64,000 nt of DNA from Lonsdalea iberica. GTDB lineage: Bacteria > Pseudomonadota > Gammaproteobacteria > Enterobacterales > Enterobacteriaceae. The notes under the pieces were generated by a model. The model searched no databases, was not told the DNA's origin, and saw only the letters and a list, made by a program, of their open reading frames with translations. How positions within the stretch are numbered: the stretch's first letter is position 1; the number at the start of each line of letters is the position of its first letter. The stretch lies in NCBI RefSeq assembly GCF_002111585.1, contig NZ_LUTP01000013.1, forward strand, positions 34,957-98,956. Reading direction: 5' to 3'. A program made the position numbers and the translations under genes. Positions 48,222-59,647 of the stretch are shown here, piece after piece.

Positions 48222-48743
48222 CTACCGTTCAGCATCAGAACTGAGCGGAGAATAAATAGGGGCATCAGGCAAAAAAACTTCCGTCAGTAATAAAGGATGG
48301 CCTGCCAACCGCAGTCGTGAGCGGCGAGCCCACAGATCGCCACGACGGCCCGGGTTGATAAAGTCGCGCTCTGGTGTGCCCGCTTGGAACAAATATCGCC
48401 CAAGTGGAGCACTTCCTATACGTGCCAACGCGAGGTTGGACATCTGCAACGTGCGCTCAGGGACCACCGTTCGGCCAAACAACCAAGGCCTACCGTCGCC
48501 ATACAGCGTCACTTCCCGCAGCCAGAAGCGGTCGCTGACCGGCAACAAAGGCAACGCCTCACCTAAGTCCGACGGCGAGATAAAACCTTCACGGATGACT
48601 TCTACATCAAGACGCTGGCAATGCATCTCCAAGCGAGTGGTCATTGAGTCTCGATGACCAAGCCAATCGGCGGCGGCGGCGGGGACATCGGCGAACTCAC
48701 ACCATGTCACCGGACGCAGGAGGTCTACAGTCTCATCTGTCAT
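48222..48743 (-). CDS. ubiC: Chorismate pyruvate-lyase UbiC
   Basis: Converts chorismate to 4-hydroxybenzoate and pyruvate, the first committed step to ubiquinone. 173 residues with DWLGHRDSMTTRLE, the FWLREVTLYGDGRPWLFGRTVVPE core that holds the Arg and Glu ligands, and a terminal LLLTEVFLPDAPIY. It lies 15 bases upstream of ubiA, the ubiCA operon. No malM precedes it. Confidence 0.95.
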   Translation of the reverse strand: MTDETVDLLRPVTWCEFADVPAAAADWLGHRDSMTTRLEMHCQRLDVEVIREGFISPSDLGEALPLLPVSDRFWLREVTLYGDGRPWLFGRTVVPERTLQMSNLALARIGSAPLGRYLFQAGTPERDFINPGRRGDLWARRSRLRLAGHPLLLTEVFLPDAPIYSPLSSDAER

Positions 48744-49485
48744 TGTTCCCCCTTCGCCTCGGGTTTAGTAAATAAAGTAAACGATTTCCATTGTAGCGTA
48801 GAATAGCGCACTGATAACTTGTTCTGCCCTTTCGATGCATGATCTGCATGATTTTCATACTTTCGTTACACCCAAAACTCGCCCGAAGCTAATAACCGGT
48901 TTTCGCGTTACATAAGCTCAGGATAACGATTTCCCGCCGGCCACCTAACTGAATTTCATCATATTTCAATACAATGACACCAGAATGTATTTACGGGTCA
49001 GCGCTCGTTAGATGCGCTATTAATACAATAAAAATTCAGCTATTAATAGGGCGGCTTATTTTCACTTTTCGCGATTAGAACAGCTTGCGACGAAAAAGGC
49101 TAATTATCTGATTGTAAAGATAAAAAACCACACAATTGCAATGGATAATCTTTCTCCCTAACAAATAAAATTCAGCGCGTCGGAAGTCAGAAAAAACAGG
49201 GTCCGTCTCTCCACAAATTTTTCTGCATTATTCATCCCCCCGTCCTTGGCTTATTTATCACCGAGGATAGATCTCAGAATTCAATTAACTTTGTTATTGA
49301 TGAGCCAGCGTTTTTTTCGCGACACCCACCATTTTCCCTTTATTTCCCTTTTTTATACGAAGGTATTTAATCATTTGTTTCTTTGCTCAAATATCAATTT
49401 CGCCAATACCAGGCAGTAGCAATATACAGCGCATTCCATCGATTTAAGGAGAAGGACAACACAAGCAAAATGCATCGCCGAAAGG
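48744..49485. other. Long gene-free, AT-rich interval between ubiC and groEL
   Basis: About 740 bases with no reading frame of note, no tRNA and no recognisable repeat. The first ~100 bases should hold the ubiC promoter. The rest is unexplained: both flanking genes are leftward, so it is only the groEL 3' side and the ubiC 5' side. It could be the worn remains of lost genes at a rearrangement junction, or could hold an sRNA that I cannot identify. Confidence 0.55.
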
Positions 49486-49489
49486 CATA

Positions 49490-49526
49490 AAAAAACGACC
49501 GGTCAATGTTGACCCGGTCGTTTTTG
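49490..49526 (-). terminator. Terminator of the groES-groEL operon
   Basis: Stem AACGACCGG-TCA / TGA-CCCGGTCGTT with one bulged base and T/A runs on both sides, ~90 bases after the groEL stop codon. Confidence 0.85.
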
Positions 49527-49612
49527 ATTGGCTATTAGGGCTGGGGGAAACCTGCGGCGTGATGAACGCAGTCAGTCTGTCCCAGCGCTGATGCTACGAT
49601 GCTTAACGCATC

Positions 49613-51268
<1,656 letters not shown>

Positions 51269-51301
51269 TTAAATTCGTTCAGTTCAGAGGATTACGCGCG
51301 A

Positions 51302-51628
<327 letters not shown>

Positions 51629-51675
51629 TTAGGTAACATGCCGAATACGCATTTATATCCGACCTTGTGGAAAAG

Positions 51676-51704
51676 TAAGTGGGGACGTTTCGACGGGCTT
51701 CAAG
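51676..51704 (-). promoter_or_regulatory. Sigma-32 heat-shock promoter of groES-groEL
   Basis: On the minus strand CTTGAAG, 13 bases, then CCCCACTTA. This fits the sigma-32 consensus CTTGAAA-N13/14-CCCCATNT and is placed about 80 bases upstream of groS. Confidence 0.85.
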
Positions 51705-51783
51705 GGAGAAAGGAAAAATTTTTTCGCTTTGTTCGCGCTTTTTTACGACCCTCGAAAAAAAACGCAGCAGATCAGAGAGCTAA

Positions 51784-51810
51784 TAAAAAAGACCGCCTGA
51801 ATCAGCGGTC
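51784..51810 (-). terminator. Terminator overlapping the fxsA stop codon
   Basis: Stem GACCGC / GCGGTC with an 8-base loop, followed on the minus strand by a T run; it starts within the last codons of fxsA. Confidence 0.75.
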
Positions 51811-52272
51811 GTCATTTTCATCATGTTTCTCTAGTCGATCAGGGCGTTGATCCTTACGTTGGTATTCACCCTCGAAGACATCGCCCTGCGATCCTGCCGG
51901 ACCCGAGCGCGAACGCCAGAGATGCAAATGCGGCATCAGTTTCAGCGTCAGATGTTTTTGCAGCGCTGGCAGTAGCAACAGTAGACCGAGGAAGTCGGTG
52001 AAGAACCCCGGCACCAGCAGCAGAAATCCCGACATCACCAGCGAAACGCTTTTCACCATCTCTGCGGCCGGGCTTTCTCCCGCTTCTATTTTTCGCTGCA
52101 TCTGAATAAAGGTTCTGATCCCCTGATTGCGGACCAGCGAAACACCCAGGCAGGAGGTAAACACCACCAGCAGCAGCGTGATAGCGATACCCAGCACGTG
52201 GGCGACCTGGATGAAAATGAAGATTTCAATGTAGGCCAACAGGAAAATCAGTATTAAAGGTATCCAGCGCAC
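51802..52272 (-). CDS. fxsA: FxsA-family membrane protein
   Basis: 156 residues with three or four hydrophobic segments (IPLILIFLLAYIEIFIFIQVA, ITLLLVVFTSCLGVSLV, LLLVPGFFTDFLGLLLLLPA) and the FxsA signature PGFFTDFLG; the tail is charged. In E. coli overexpression relieves phage T7 exclusion by F. It lies between groES and aspA, leftward, as in E. coli. Confidence 0.94.
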   Translation of the reverse strand: MRWIPLILIFLLAYIEIFIFIQVAHVLGIAITLLLVVFTSCLGVSLVRNQGIRTFIQMQRKIEAGESPAAEMVKSVSLVMSGFLLLVPGFFTDFLGLLLLLPALQKHLTLKLMPHLHLWRSRSGPAGSQGDVFEGEYQRKDQRPDRLEKHDENDDR

Positions 52273-52698
52273 CCGGTGCTCCTGTAATTGATATTTAACG
52301 TATTGATAAAAAGTATATTCCTAAAACTTGCGCTCGTAATATGCTATTGACGCAGTCATAAACGGCTCTCTGTAAGAGCACTCAACGCGCCCGTCAACTC
52401 GTTACAATACTGTTGAGATGGTAGTTCATACGCTACTTTTCAACCTATGTACGCGGTTTTTTTTGGCTGCTATCGTTTTTCGGCTATAGTCACGCCGAGT
52501 GACTATTCGTTAAGATTCACTCAGGAGACAGACCATGGAATGCCCAGATGTGATCAAGGCGACTATTTCACGCACAGGTTAAGAATATAATAATGGAATA
52601 GTCGGTAATATCGGTCAAATACACCACCCCTCTTGGGAAAAGGCATTACGATAAGCTGTATAAACGCTAACTTATAGAAGAGTAAAAGAAGGCTCTTT
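52273..52698. other. fxsA-aspA divergent intergenic region
   Basis: About 425 bases holding the fxsA and aspA promoters. A 15-codon frame (52535-52582) with a good ribosome site (CAGGAGACAG) occurs about 115 bases before aspA, but there is nothing else to say that it is translated. No other gene is seen. Confidence 0.5.
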
Positions 52699-54138
52699 AT
52701 GTCAGACGATATCCGTATTGAAGAAGATCTGTTGGGCAGCCGAGAAGTACCCGCCGATGCTTATTACGGCATCCATACCCTTCGCGCTATTGAAAACTTT
52801 TACATCAGCAATCAGAAAATCAGCGACGTCCCCGACTTCGTCCGCGGCATGGTCATGGTGAAAAAGGCCGCAGCAATGGCCAACCGAGAACTGCAGACCA
52901 TCCCACGAAAAATCGCCGACGTAATCATTCGCGCCTGCGACGAAGTGCTCGACAACGGCAAATGCCTGGATCAATTCCCGGTGGATGTCTTCCAGGGCGG
53001 CGCAGGCACCTCGTTGAACATGAACACCAACGAAGTGCTGGCCAATATCGGCCTCGAACTGATGGGACATCAAAAGGGCGAGTACCAATACCTCAACCCC
53101 AACGATCACGTGAATAAATGTCAGTCGACCAACGATGCCTATCCGACCGGTTTCCGTATCGCGGTATACAATGCGATCCTAAAACTGGTTGATGCCAATA
53201 CGCATTTGGGCGAAGGATTCGAGCGCAAGGCCAGAGAGTTTGAAAACATCCTGAAAATGGGAAGGACCCAACTCCAAGACGCCGTGCCGATGAGCCTGGG
53301 TCAGGAGTTCCACGCCTTCAACATCCTGCTGCTGGAAGAGAACAAAAACCTACTGCGCACGGCTGAACTGCTGCTGGAGGTGAACCTGGGCGCAACGGCG
53401 ATCGGCACGCGGCTGAATACGCCAGACGGCTACCAACAATTGGCGGTACAGAAGTTGTCCGAAGTGAGCCATCTGCCCTGCGTTTCTGCAGAAGATCTGA
53501 TTGAAGCCACGTCCGACTGCGGCGCATATGTGATGGTGCACAGCGCGCTCAAACGTCTGGCGGTCAAGCTGTCGAAAATCTGTAACGACCTGCGTTTGCT
53601 CTCTTCAGGCCCGCGCGCGGGTCTCAATGAGATCAACCTGCCGCAGCTACAGGCTGGGTCATCCATCATGCCCGCGAAGGTCAATCCGGTCGTTCCCGAG
53701 GTAGTCAATCAGGTGTGCTTCAAGGTTATCGGCAATGACACCTGCGTCACGATGGCGGCCGAAGCAGGCCAGCTACAGTTGAACGTGATGGAGCCGGTGA
53801 TCGGACAGGCTATGTTTGAGTCCACCCACATGTTGACCAACGCGTGCTACAACCTGTTGGAGAAATGCGTGAACGGCATCACCGCCAACCAGTCGGTCTG
53901 TGAGTCTTACGTGTTCAACTCGATCGGTATCGTGACTTACCTGAACCCATTTATCGGTCATCATAACGGCGATATCGTCGGTAAAATCTGCGCCGAAACC
54001 GGGAAAAGCGTACGCGAAGTCGTGTTAGAACGCGGCCTGCTGACAGAAGCGGAACTGGACGATATTTTCTCCGTACAGAACCTGATGCATCCGGCTTACA
54101 AAGCGAAACGTTATACCGACGAAAACGAACCGCAGTAA
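52699..54138 (+). CDS. aspA: Aspartate ammonia-lyase AspA
   Basis: Deaminates aspartate to fumarate, feeding anaerobic fumarate respiration. 479 residues with the fumarase/aspartase signature [13 protein letters not shown] near residue 321, the substrate loop [16 protein letters not shown] near residue 97, and the [10 protein letters not shown] segment. Length matches E. coli (478). In E. coli dcuA, the partner C4-dicarboxylate antiporter, follows; here cutA follows instead. Confidence 0.97.
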   Translation: MSDDIRIEEDLLGSREVPADAYYGIHTLRAIENFYISNQKISDVPDFVRGMVMVKKAAAMANRELQTIPRKIADVIIRACDEVLDNGKCLDQFPVDVFQGGAGTSLNMNTNEVLANIGLELMGHQKGEYQYLNPNDHVNKCQSTNDAYPTGFRIAVYNAILKLVDANTHLGEGFERKAREFENILKMGRTQLQDAVPMSLGQEFHAFNILLLEENKNLLRTAELLLEVNLGATAIGTRLNTPDGYQQLAVQKLSEVSHLPCVSAEDLIEATSDCGAYVMVHSALKRLAVKLSKICNDLRLLSSGPRAGLNEINLPQLQAGSSIMPAKVNPVVPEVVNQVCFKVIGNDTCVTMAAEAGQLQLNVMEPVIGQAMFESTHMLTNACYNLLEKCVNGITANQSVCESYVFNSIGIVTYLNPFIGHHNGDIVGKICAETGKSVREVVLERGLLTEAELDDIFSVQNLMHPAYKAKRYTDENEPQ

Positions 54139-54146
54139 CCTTCTCA

Positions 54147-54182
54147 GCTCCCTTCGGCGACAACCCAGACGTCGAAGGGAGA
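54147..54182 (+). terminator. Hairpin after aspA
   Basis: Arms CTCCCTTCG / CGAAGGGAG around a ~17-base interior, just after the aspA stop codon; there is no T run. Confidence 0.4.
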
Positions 54183-54300
54183 TTCAGTGACTCCTCTCAT
54201 TTCCTGAAGCGTCTATTTTCGACGCGATCCGCGCTTACGCTCACGCGGGCCTCAAGGTATAGTGTGGCGATAATTTCACGTTTCCGCTGCCGAGGTCATT

Positions 54301-54633
54301 ATGTCTGAACTCATCGCCTGCGACGCCGTGGTGGTGCTGTGCACCGCCCCCGACGACGCCAGCGCCAGATCGTTAGCCGCCGCCGCGCTGGAAGCCGAAC
54401 TGGCGGCCTGCGTCACACTCCTGCCGGGCGCCGTCTCGCTTTATCGTTGGGAAGGGAAATTGGAGCAACAGCAGGAGATCCAGCTGATTCTGAAAAGCGA
54501 CCAGGCGCATTTGCAAGACCTGTTCACGTTGCTGAAACAGCAACATCCTTACCAAACGCCGGAATTGTTGGCGCTTCCGGTTCACGACGGCGATAACGAT
54601 TATCTCTCATGGCTCAACGCGTCCTTACGCTGA
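54301..54633 (+). CDS. cutA: Divalent-cation tolerance protein CutA
   Basis: Small trimeric cytoplasmic protein of the CutA1 fold. 110 residues with [22 protein letters not shown] and [13 protein letters not shown], then [13 protein letters not shown]. Its 3' end overlaps the dsbD start by 25 bases, so the two are translated from one mRNA, as in E. coli cutA-dsbD. Confidence 0.95.
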   Translation: MSELIACDAVVVLCTAPDDASARSLAAAALEAELAACVTLLPGAVSLYRWEGKLEQQQEIQLILKSDQAHLQDLFTLLKQQHPYQTPELLALPVHDGDNDYLSWLNASLR

Positions 54634-56312
54634 TTATCCTCTTCGGCACATTGCTCTTTACCGCGGTCGCCCCTGCCGAAAATCTCTTCGGACGTGCGCA
54701 AACATCCCGTTTTTTGCCCGCCACGCAGGCGTTTGTCTTCGACTTTCAGCAACAAGGGAAGCAGCTCAAGCTTCAGTGGATTGTCCACCCGGGCTATTAC
54801 CTGTATCGCCAGAAAATAGCGATTCGCTCCGGCAACACCACGCTGACAAAGATTGAGTTTCCGGCGGCCGAACGGCATCAGGACGCGTTCTTTGGCGTGG
54901 TCGATATTTTCCGGGATCAGTTGCAACTGAATGTTCCGCTGGACGGACTCCCACAGGGCAGTACGTTAACGGTTAGCTATCAGGGCTGCGCCGATGCCGG
55001 GTTCTGCTATCCGCCGGAGCAACAAAACATCCCGCTCAGTAAATGGGACACAGACGGAGAAACGACGTCCACCGCGCCACCGCTGCCGTTTTCCCCGTGG
55101 TGGGCCATAGTGATCGGCATCGGGGTCGCCTTTACGCCCTGCGTGCTGCCGATGTACCCACTGATCTCCAGCTTGATTCTGGGGCGGCGGGAACGTCTTT
55201 CCACTCGACGCACTCTGCTGCTGGCCTTCGCGTATGTGCAAGGGATGGCGCTGACCTATACGCTACTGGGATTGGTCGTGGCGGCAGCCGGCCTGCGCTT
55301 TCAGGCGGCGCTACAGCATCCTTATGTATTGATTGGATTGGCGTCGCTGTTCACCCTGTTGGCGCTGTCCATGTTCGGGCTCTTTAGCCTGCAATTACCT
55401 TCAGCCGTGCAAACGCGCCTCGTTGACTGGAGCAACCGGCAGGAAAGCGGTTCATTATCCGGCGTCTTTTTGATGGGCGCGCTCGCCGGTCTGATTTGCT
55501 CCCCCTGCACCACTGCGCCGCTCAGCGCGCTGCTGCTGTATATCGCTCAGAGCGGCCATATGCTAGCGGGCGGAGGTGCGCTATATCTCTATGCGCTGGG
55601 GATGGGGCTACCGCTGATTGGCGTCACCCTGTTTGGCAACCGTATCCTCCCGAAAAGCGGTCCGTGGATGAACCATATTAAAGAGGCCTGCGGTTTCGCG
55701 ATGCTGGCGTTGCCGATATTCCTGCTAACGCGACTGTTCGGCGACCTCTGGGCCTGGCGGCTATGGGGCCTGCTCGGCGTTGCGTTTTTCGGTTGGGCGT
55801 TGGCCCTCAGCCTACGCGGACGAGGTAGATGGATACGCGGACTGCAAGTATTGCTGCTGCTAGGAGCTCTTGTCTCCGTAAGGCCGATACAGGACTGGCT
55901 GTTTACCCCAGCTGCGTCGAAAGATGAATCGGCTTCCGCCATCGCTTTTTCGCCTATCAACAATCTGGACGATCTGAACACCGCACTGCGCGGCAGTCAC
56001 GGCATTACCATGCTGGATCTCTACGCCGACTGGTGCGCCGCCTGTAAGTCGTTTGAGAAGGTCACGTTCAGTAACGGCGAAGTACAGCATCAGATGGCTC
56101 GCCTACGGCTCCTACAAGCCGACGTCACGGCCAATACGCCTGAACAGAATGCCCTATTGACGCAATTGCAGGTACTCGGCCTGCCAAGCATTCTCTTTTT
56201 CGACGCTTCCGGCAAAGAAATTCCGGGGTCACGCGTCACCGGTTTTATGGATGCGGCGCAGTTCCGGTCGCATTTGCAGAAACTACCCCCGTCAACGACA
56301 CTTGTTGATTAA
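54609..56312 (+). CDS. dsbD: Thiol:disulfide interchange protein DsbD
   Basis: Carries reducing power from cytoplasmic thioredoxin across the inner membrane to DsbC, DsbG and CcmG. 567 residues: signal peptide ([19 protein letters not shown]), N-terminal domain with the Cys pair in [11 protein letters not shown], an eight-segment membrane domain with the two key Cys in [11 protein letters not shown] and [11 protein letters not shown], and a C-terminal thioredoxin domain with [11 protein letters not shown] (CxxC). Overlaps cutA. Complete. Confidence 0.97.
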   Translation: MAQRVLTLIILFGTLLFTAVAPAENLFGRAQTSRFLPATQAFVFDFQQQGKQLKLQWIVHPGYYLYRQKIAIRSGNTTLTKIEFPAAERHQDAFFGVVDIFRDQLQLNVPLDGLPQGSTLTVSYQGCADAGFCYPPEQQNIPLSKWDTDGETTSTAPPLPFSPWWAIVIGIGVAFTPCVLPMYPLISSLILGRRERLSTRRTLLLAFAYVQGMALTYTLLGLVVAAAGLRFQAALQHPYVLIGLASLFTLLALSMFGLFSLQLPSAVQTRLVDWSNRQESGSLSGVFLMGALAGLICSPCTTAPLSALLLYIAQSGHMLAGGGALYLYALGMGLPLIGVTLFGNRILPKSGPWMNHIKEACGFAMLALPIFLLTRLFGDLWAWRLWGLLGVAFFGWALALSLRGRGRWIRGLQVLLLLGALVSVRPIQDWLFTPAASKDESASAIAFSPINNLDDLNTALRGSHGITMLDLYADWCAACKSFEKVTFSNGEVQHQMARLRLLQADVTANTPEQNALLTQLQVLGLPSILFFDASGKEIPGSRVTGFMDAAQFRSHLQKLPPSTTLVD

Positions 56313-56337
56313 CGGCCACGTAATGAGAGGAGAACAC

Positions 56338-56913
56338 ATGCAACGGGAAAAAGTACTGGAGCATGCGCTGACCTTGCTGGAACAACATGGTTTCACCGCC
56401 ATGACACGGGAAAAACTGGCCGACAGTCTGCATATTTCCCTGGATGCACTGGCGCCGTTCTGGCCCGACGATGAGGCGGTGCTGTACGACAGCCTGCGCT
56501 ATCACAGTCAGCAGATCGATGGCTGGCGCAGACGATTGCTGCTGGACGACGCGCGGGATGTAGAGCAAAAGCTGTTGGCGCGTTATCACGTGTTGAACGA
56601 AGCAGTGAAACAAGGGCGCTATCCGGGCTGTTTGTTCATTGCAGCCTGCAGTTTCTACCCTGACATTCACCACCCCATTCACCAACTGGCCGAACAGCAA
56701 AAGCAGGCGTCATACCGCTATACCAAGGCGCTGCTGAGCGAATTGGACATTGATGACCCCGCGATGGTCGCACAGCAGATGGAGCTGATTTTGGAGGGTT
56801 GTCTGAGCAAACTGCTGGTGAAGCGCCAAATCGCCGATATTGCCGTCGCCAAACGGTTGGCGGAGGACGTTTTGCGCATCGCCTGCTGCCGCCTAAACGG
56901 CGCGCTGAGTTGA
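56338..56913 (+). CDS. yjdC: TetR-family regulator YjdC
   Basis: 191 residues from [18 protein letters not shown] (56338), with AGAGGAG as ribosome site; the frame from 56251 lies inside dsbD. The N-terminal TetR HTH ([20 protein letters not shown]) is followed by an all-helical ligand domain. It lies directly after dsbD as in E. coli; its signal and targets are unknown. Confidence 0.92.
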   Translation: MQREKVLEHALTLLEQHGFTAMTREKLADSLHISLDALAPFWPDDEAVLYDSLRYHSQQIDGWRRRLLLDDARDVEQKLLARYHVLNEAVKQGRYPGCLFIAACSFYPDIHHPIHQLAEQQKQASYRYTKALLSELDIDDPAMVAQQMELILEGCLSKLLVKRQIADIAVAKRLAEDVLRIACCRLNGALS

Positions 56914-57030
56914 GCCAGGTCTATGATATCTATCAGATAGCATGCCTTTGACTGAAAAGTCAGCAGTCAGCGCTAATTTCCCATAAAGCCGTTGACGGCG
57001 CGAAACCAATACGGTTTAATGCGCCCCGTT

Positions 57031-57106
57031 GCCCGGATAGCTCAGTCGGTAGAGCAGGGGATTGAAAATCCCCGTGTCCTTGGTTCGATTCCGAGTCCGG
57101 GCACCA
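57031..57106 (+). tRNA. tRNA-Phe (GAA)
   Basis: 76 nt, acceptor stem GCCCGGA / TCCGGGC, encoded CCA, anticodon GAA in ATTGAAAATC. It corresponds to pheU/pheV of E. coli and to a well-known integration site. The 3' 16 nt are repeated 160 bases downstream. Confidence 0.97.
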
Positions 57107-57413
57107 CTTATTAAAGAAACCAGCCTAATGGCTGGTTTCTTGCTTTCCGGAGTATGGACTCTCCATCGAACTCCGTTCGATTATTCGCCGCAAGCGGCTC
57201 ACCCCTTCGGGGCCAGCGCGGAACGCGCTGTTCAACGCCTGCGGCGTAGTCCGAGTCCGGGCACCACTTATTAAAGAAACCAGCCTAATGGCTGGTTTTT
57301 TGCTTTCCGGAGTATGGACTCTCCATCGAACTCCGTTCGATTATTCGCCGCAAGCGGCTCACCCCTTCGGGGCCAGCGCGGAACGCGCTGTTCAACGCCT
57401 GCGGCGTAGTCCG
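57091..57413 (+). repeat. Two tandem 160-bp direct repeats that start in the tRNA-Phe 3' end
   Basis: Copy 1 is 57091-57250 and copy 2 is 57251-57410, with one base difference (C at 57139 against T at 57299). Each starts CCGAGTCCGGGCACCACTTA, the last 16 nt of the tRNA plus 4, then has a rho-independent terminator (AAACCAGCC TAAT GGCTGGTTT) and three short GC-rich hairpins (GCCGC-AA-GCGGC, CCCC-TTC-GGGG, AGCGCG-GAA-CGCGCT). This is what repeated integration or excision at a tRNA att site leaves behind. Copy 2 contains only the tail of a tRNA and is not a tRNA gene. Confidence 0.92.
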
Positions 57414-57614
57414 TGCCCATGCTCCCCCTTCTTTTTTATGCTTCCTTATTAATCACTATATTGTTTTTATTCAATAAATTGGCGCGGGAATCTTTTCCGA
57501 TGCATTTTGATTTATCCCTTCGTATCCGGAAAATTGGGGGTCAGATTACGGGTCGTTCAGTTCGATGAATGAAGGCGCCCCACACCTTTCAGGGTAATCC
57601 CCCTGAACAAGCCG

Positions 57615-57932
57615 ATGAGCGAAAACACCATCAACAAGGCGCTGCGCGTGATTGGTTACGACACTAAAACCGAGGTGGATGACCACGGTTTCAGAGCAAT
57701 GGCCTGTAGCGCCCTAAAAGAGTCCGGGTTGTGGTCAAGGGATGCCATCGAACATCAGATGAGCCATAAAGAGCATAACGGCGTGCAGGCGACCTATGCA
57801 CACAAAGCGGAGCATCTGGAAGCACGGATGGAAATGATGCAATGGTGGTCGGATTATCTGGACATAAACCGTGAAAGTTATGTTGCACCGTATATTCACG
57901 CACGGCACGACAAGTTCCAGCTGAATAACTAA
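57615..57932 (+). pseudogene. P4-type tyrosine integrase, C-terminal fragment
   Basis: 105 residues that match the end of P4-like integrases: KPMSENTINKALRVIGYD-type start, HGFR box (the HxxR of the active site), QMSHKEHN with the second His, and ATYAHKAEHLEARMEMMQWW with the catalytic Tyr. The N-terminal ~300 residues and first catalytic Arg are absent; the preceding 190 bases do not restore them. It follows tRNA-Phe in the normal orientation of such islands and is probably the relic of the element that brought in the T6SS cluster. Confidence 0.88.
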
Positions 57933-57995
57933 CTGATAAAAAGCAGGCCCCACCGGAAGGGGACTTATTTTTATAATCTTATAAAAAACAGAGAA

Positions 57996-58154
57996 CTAAC
58001 AAGTGTAAACAGTTAGGAAAATCAAGGACTGCCCCACAAGCCGCTCACCGATTTCACGGGCAGACAGCTGTCCATAGTGTTGTTCCACAAACGTAATTTT
58101 AGCGACCGTCGACCGTGTCTGGTGATTCCGGTGATGCTGCGTTTTATCCACCAT
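57996..58154 (-). CDS. Short HTH-like open frame, possibly a gene remnant
   Basis: 52 codons, MVDKTQHHRNHQTRSTVAKI then FVEQHYGQLSAREIGERLVG and a short tail. The segment SAREIGERL looks like the start of a helix-turn-helix found in phage and homing-endonuclease-type proteins, but the frame ends soon after. It lies 17 bases downstream of the vasL stop codon in the same direction. I do not recognise a family; a truncated mobile-element gene is the likeliest. Confidence 0.35.
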   Translation of the reverse strand: MVDKTQHHRNHQTRSTVAKITFVEQHYGQLSAREIGERLVGQSLIFLTVYTC

Positions 58155-58171
58155 TTCAGACCTCCCTGGTA

Positions 58172-59551
58172 TCAGTCACGTTGTTTTTCCTGCGCCAGCG
58201 TAGAGATTTGAGCGTGGAGGCGTTGCTCAGCCTGCCGGACCTGCTGCTGACGCAGCTGCGAGTCTTCAGGGAGCAGCTTCAACTGCCGAAGCTGTTCTTC
58301 CACGGGGACGGTCTGCCGGAAGCTTGTCAGTATGCTAAAGACCTGCGATTTAAGTTCACTGACGGTAATGTATTTTCCTCTCTGACCATCAAGCGCATTC
58401 AGTTTATCGGCAAGAGCCTGAAGCTGCATCATACCTTCATGCCAGCCGTTCATTGTATCGACAGGAAGTACTGAGACATTAATCTGTTGCTGCAACTGTT
58501 GTACCAGGGGCTTAGCCTGTTCCGGCCATAGCACCAGAGCCTGTTCTGTAAGTTTTCGGCTGTAAGTAATATTCCAGTCAGGAGGCAATTTATCCATCCG
58601 GGCAAGCTGCTGCTGTGTTTGGGCAATAAGTTCTTTCGACAATGGGGTCTGCTGACGCAACATATCCAGCTGTTCAGGCGCGAGAGGTGCAGGGAACGGA
58701 GCCAGTGAGGCAGCAAGCTGAGTCTGTAGCGGGTCAGGCCGGTGAAGATACCGCCAACTCCACACTGCGACGGCGCTTATTACCAGCATGGTACACAACC
58801 CGGCAGCGAAGGATTTCCACTTTATTACCGGAGTGGGCATTACCGCCAGTACTTCAACGTTCGCCTGGTGCTCGGGCTGCGCAACGTACACCCACTTCAC
58901 TGCCCTGTCAGGCGTATCTTCAGCCGGACTACCAGCAAGATCCATCGTGGATGCTGTCGCAGCATTCACCACGGTGGCAGGCAACACAACACCAGGCTGA
59001 ATGTTCGACCCGGTGCTGGTTATGCCATCGCTGTTTTCCAGCCGAACAGCACTATTATGCATCAGGGTACGCAACGTATCGAGCTGGCTCAGATGCTTAA
59101 GCTCCAGACGCTGCAACACCGCCCCCAGACCGGTAAGCAGTTGCTCCGCCCGATACAACTGGCTGAGGTCACTGTAATTCAGCGGGAGCGAGCGCATCCG
59201 TTGCTGAAGGCGCTGACTCAGACTGCTGAGGATTTCCATGCGGGCATGGACTGGCTGAGGCCACAGTGTCCCCCACTGATGGCTTATCAGTGCCTCGAGT
59301 ATCGTCAGCCCTTCATTGAGCCCGAATAAGCCGGCCAGTTGCGTGCGGGCTAAGGTGTACCAAGCCGCCGTCTGTAACTCCACACCGTTCTGTTCAAACA
59401 GTGAGAGACAGAGGTTTTCGGCATGACGCCAGTTCACATCCGGGCGAGCCGGATGTGTCAGCTTACTCAGTTCATCACGCAGAGCTGCATAGTCCGGCAG
59501 CGCTCTAGGGTCGCCACCGGTTTTGATTTTTCGTGGATTGATGTCATTCAT
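58172..59551 (-). CDS. vasL: T6SS VasL-type ImpA-N domain protein
   Basis: 459 residues. Residues ~15-150 match the ImpA N-terminal (TssA-like) domain (WRHAENLCLSLFEQNGVELQ, LNEGLTILEALISHQWGTLWPQ, LEILSSLSQRL-like MEILSSLSQRL). One membrane segment (GLCTMLVISAVAVWSWRYL) lies near residue 258, then a VasL-type C-terminal region. This class of membrane TssA-like proteins assists sheath and baseplate assembly. Last gene seen of the leftward cluster. Confidence 0.87.
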   Translation of the reverse strand: MNDINPRKIKTGGDPRALPDYAALRDELSKLTHPARPDVNWRHAENLCLSLFEQNGVELQTAAWYTLARTQLAGLFGLNEGLTILEALISHQWGTLWPQPVHARMEILSSLSQRLQQRMRSLPLNYSDLSQLYRAEQLLTGLGAVLQRLELKHLSQLDTLRTLMHNSAVRLENSDGITSTGSNIQPGVVLPATVVNAATASTMDLAGSPAEDTPDRAVKWVYVAQPEHQANVEVLAVMPTPVIKWKSFAAGLCTMLVISAVAVWSWRYLHRPDPLQTQLAASLAPFPAPLAPEQLDMLRQQTPLSKELIAQTQQQLARMDKLPPDWNITYSRKLTEQALVLWPEQAKPLVQQLQQQINVSVLPVDTMNGWHEGMMQLQALADKLNALDGQRGKYITVSELKSQVFSILTSFRQTVPVEEQLRQLKLLPEDSQLRQQQVRQAEQRLHAQISTLAQEKQRD

Positions 59552-59571
59552 GGCTAAATATCTATATGAAG

Positions 59572-59590
59572 GGTGTGGTGTGGTGTGGTG
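59572..59590. repeat. GGTGT pentamer array upstream of vasL
   Basis: 3.8 perfect copies of GGTGT in the 96-base gap between vasL and the gene before it, 20 bases upstream of the vasL start codon. Slippage here would change the spacing in front of vasL but not its reading frame. Confidence 0.8.
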
Positions 59591-59647
59591 CTGTACTTCC
59601 TGTTTATGAAACTTCGCGCGGGTCGGCTGGTACTGCCAGGTTAACCG

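Noticed and set aside
52535..52582. A 15-codon leader peptide before aspA
   Set aside because: It has a fair ribosome site, but no attenuator structure or codon pattern supports translation; kept only as a note in the intergenic entry.
57251..57266. A second tRNA-Phe gene
   Set aside because: Only the last 16 nt of the tRNA are present; there is no anticodon arm.
57062..57274. A 70-codon frame across tRNA-Phe and the repeats
   Set aside because: It runs through the tRNA and non-coding repeat units, with no protein family.
57091..57413. A CRISPR array at the 160-bp repeats
   Set aside because: There are only two long contiguous copies with no spacers, and each begins in the tRNA 3' end; this is an att-type duplication.
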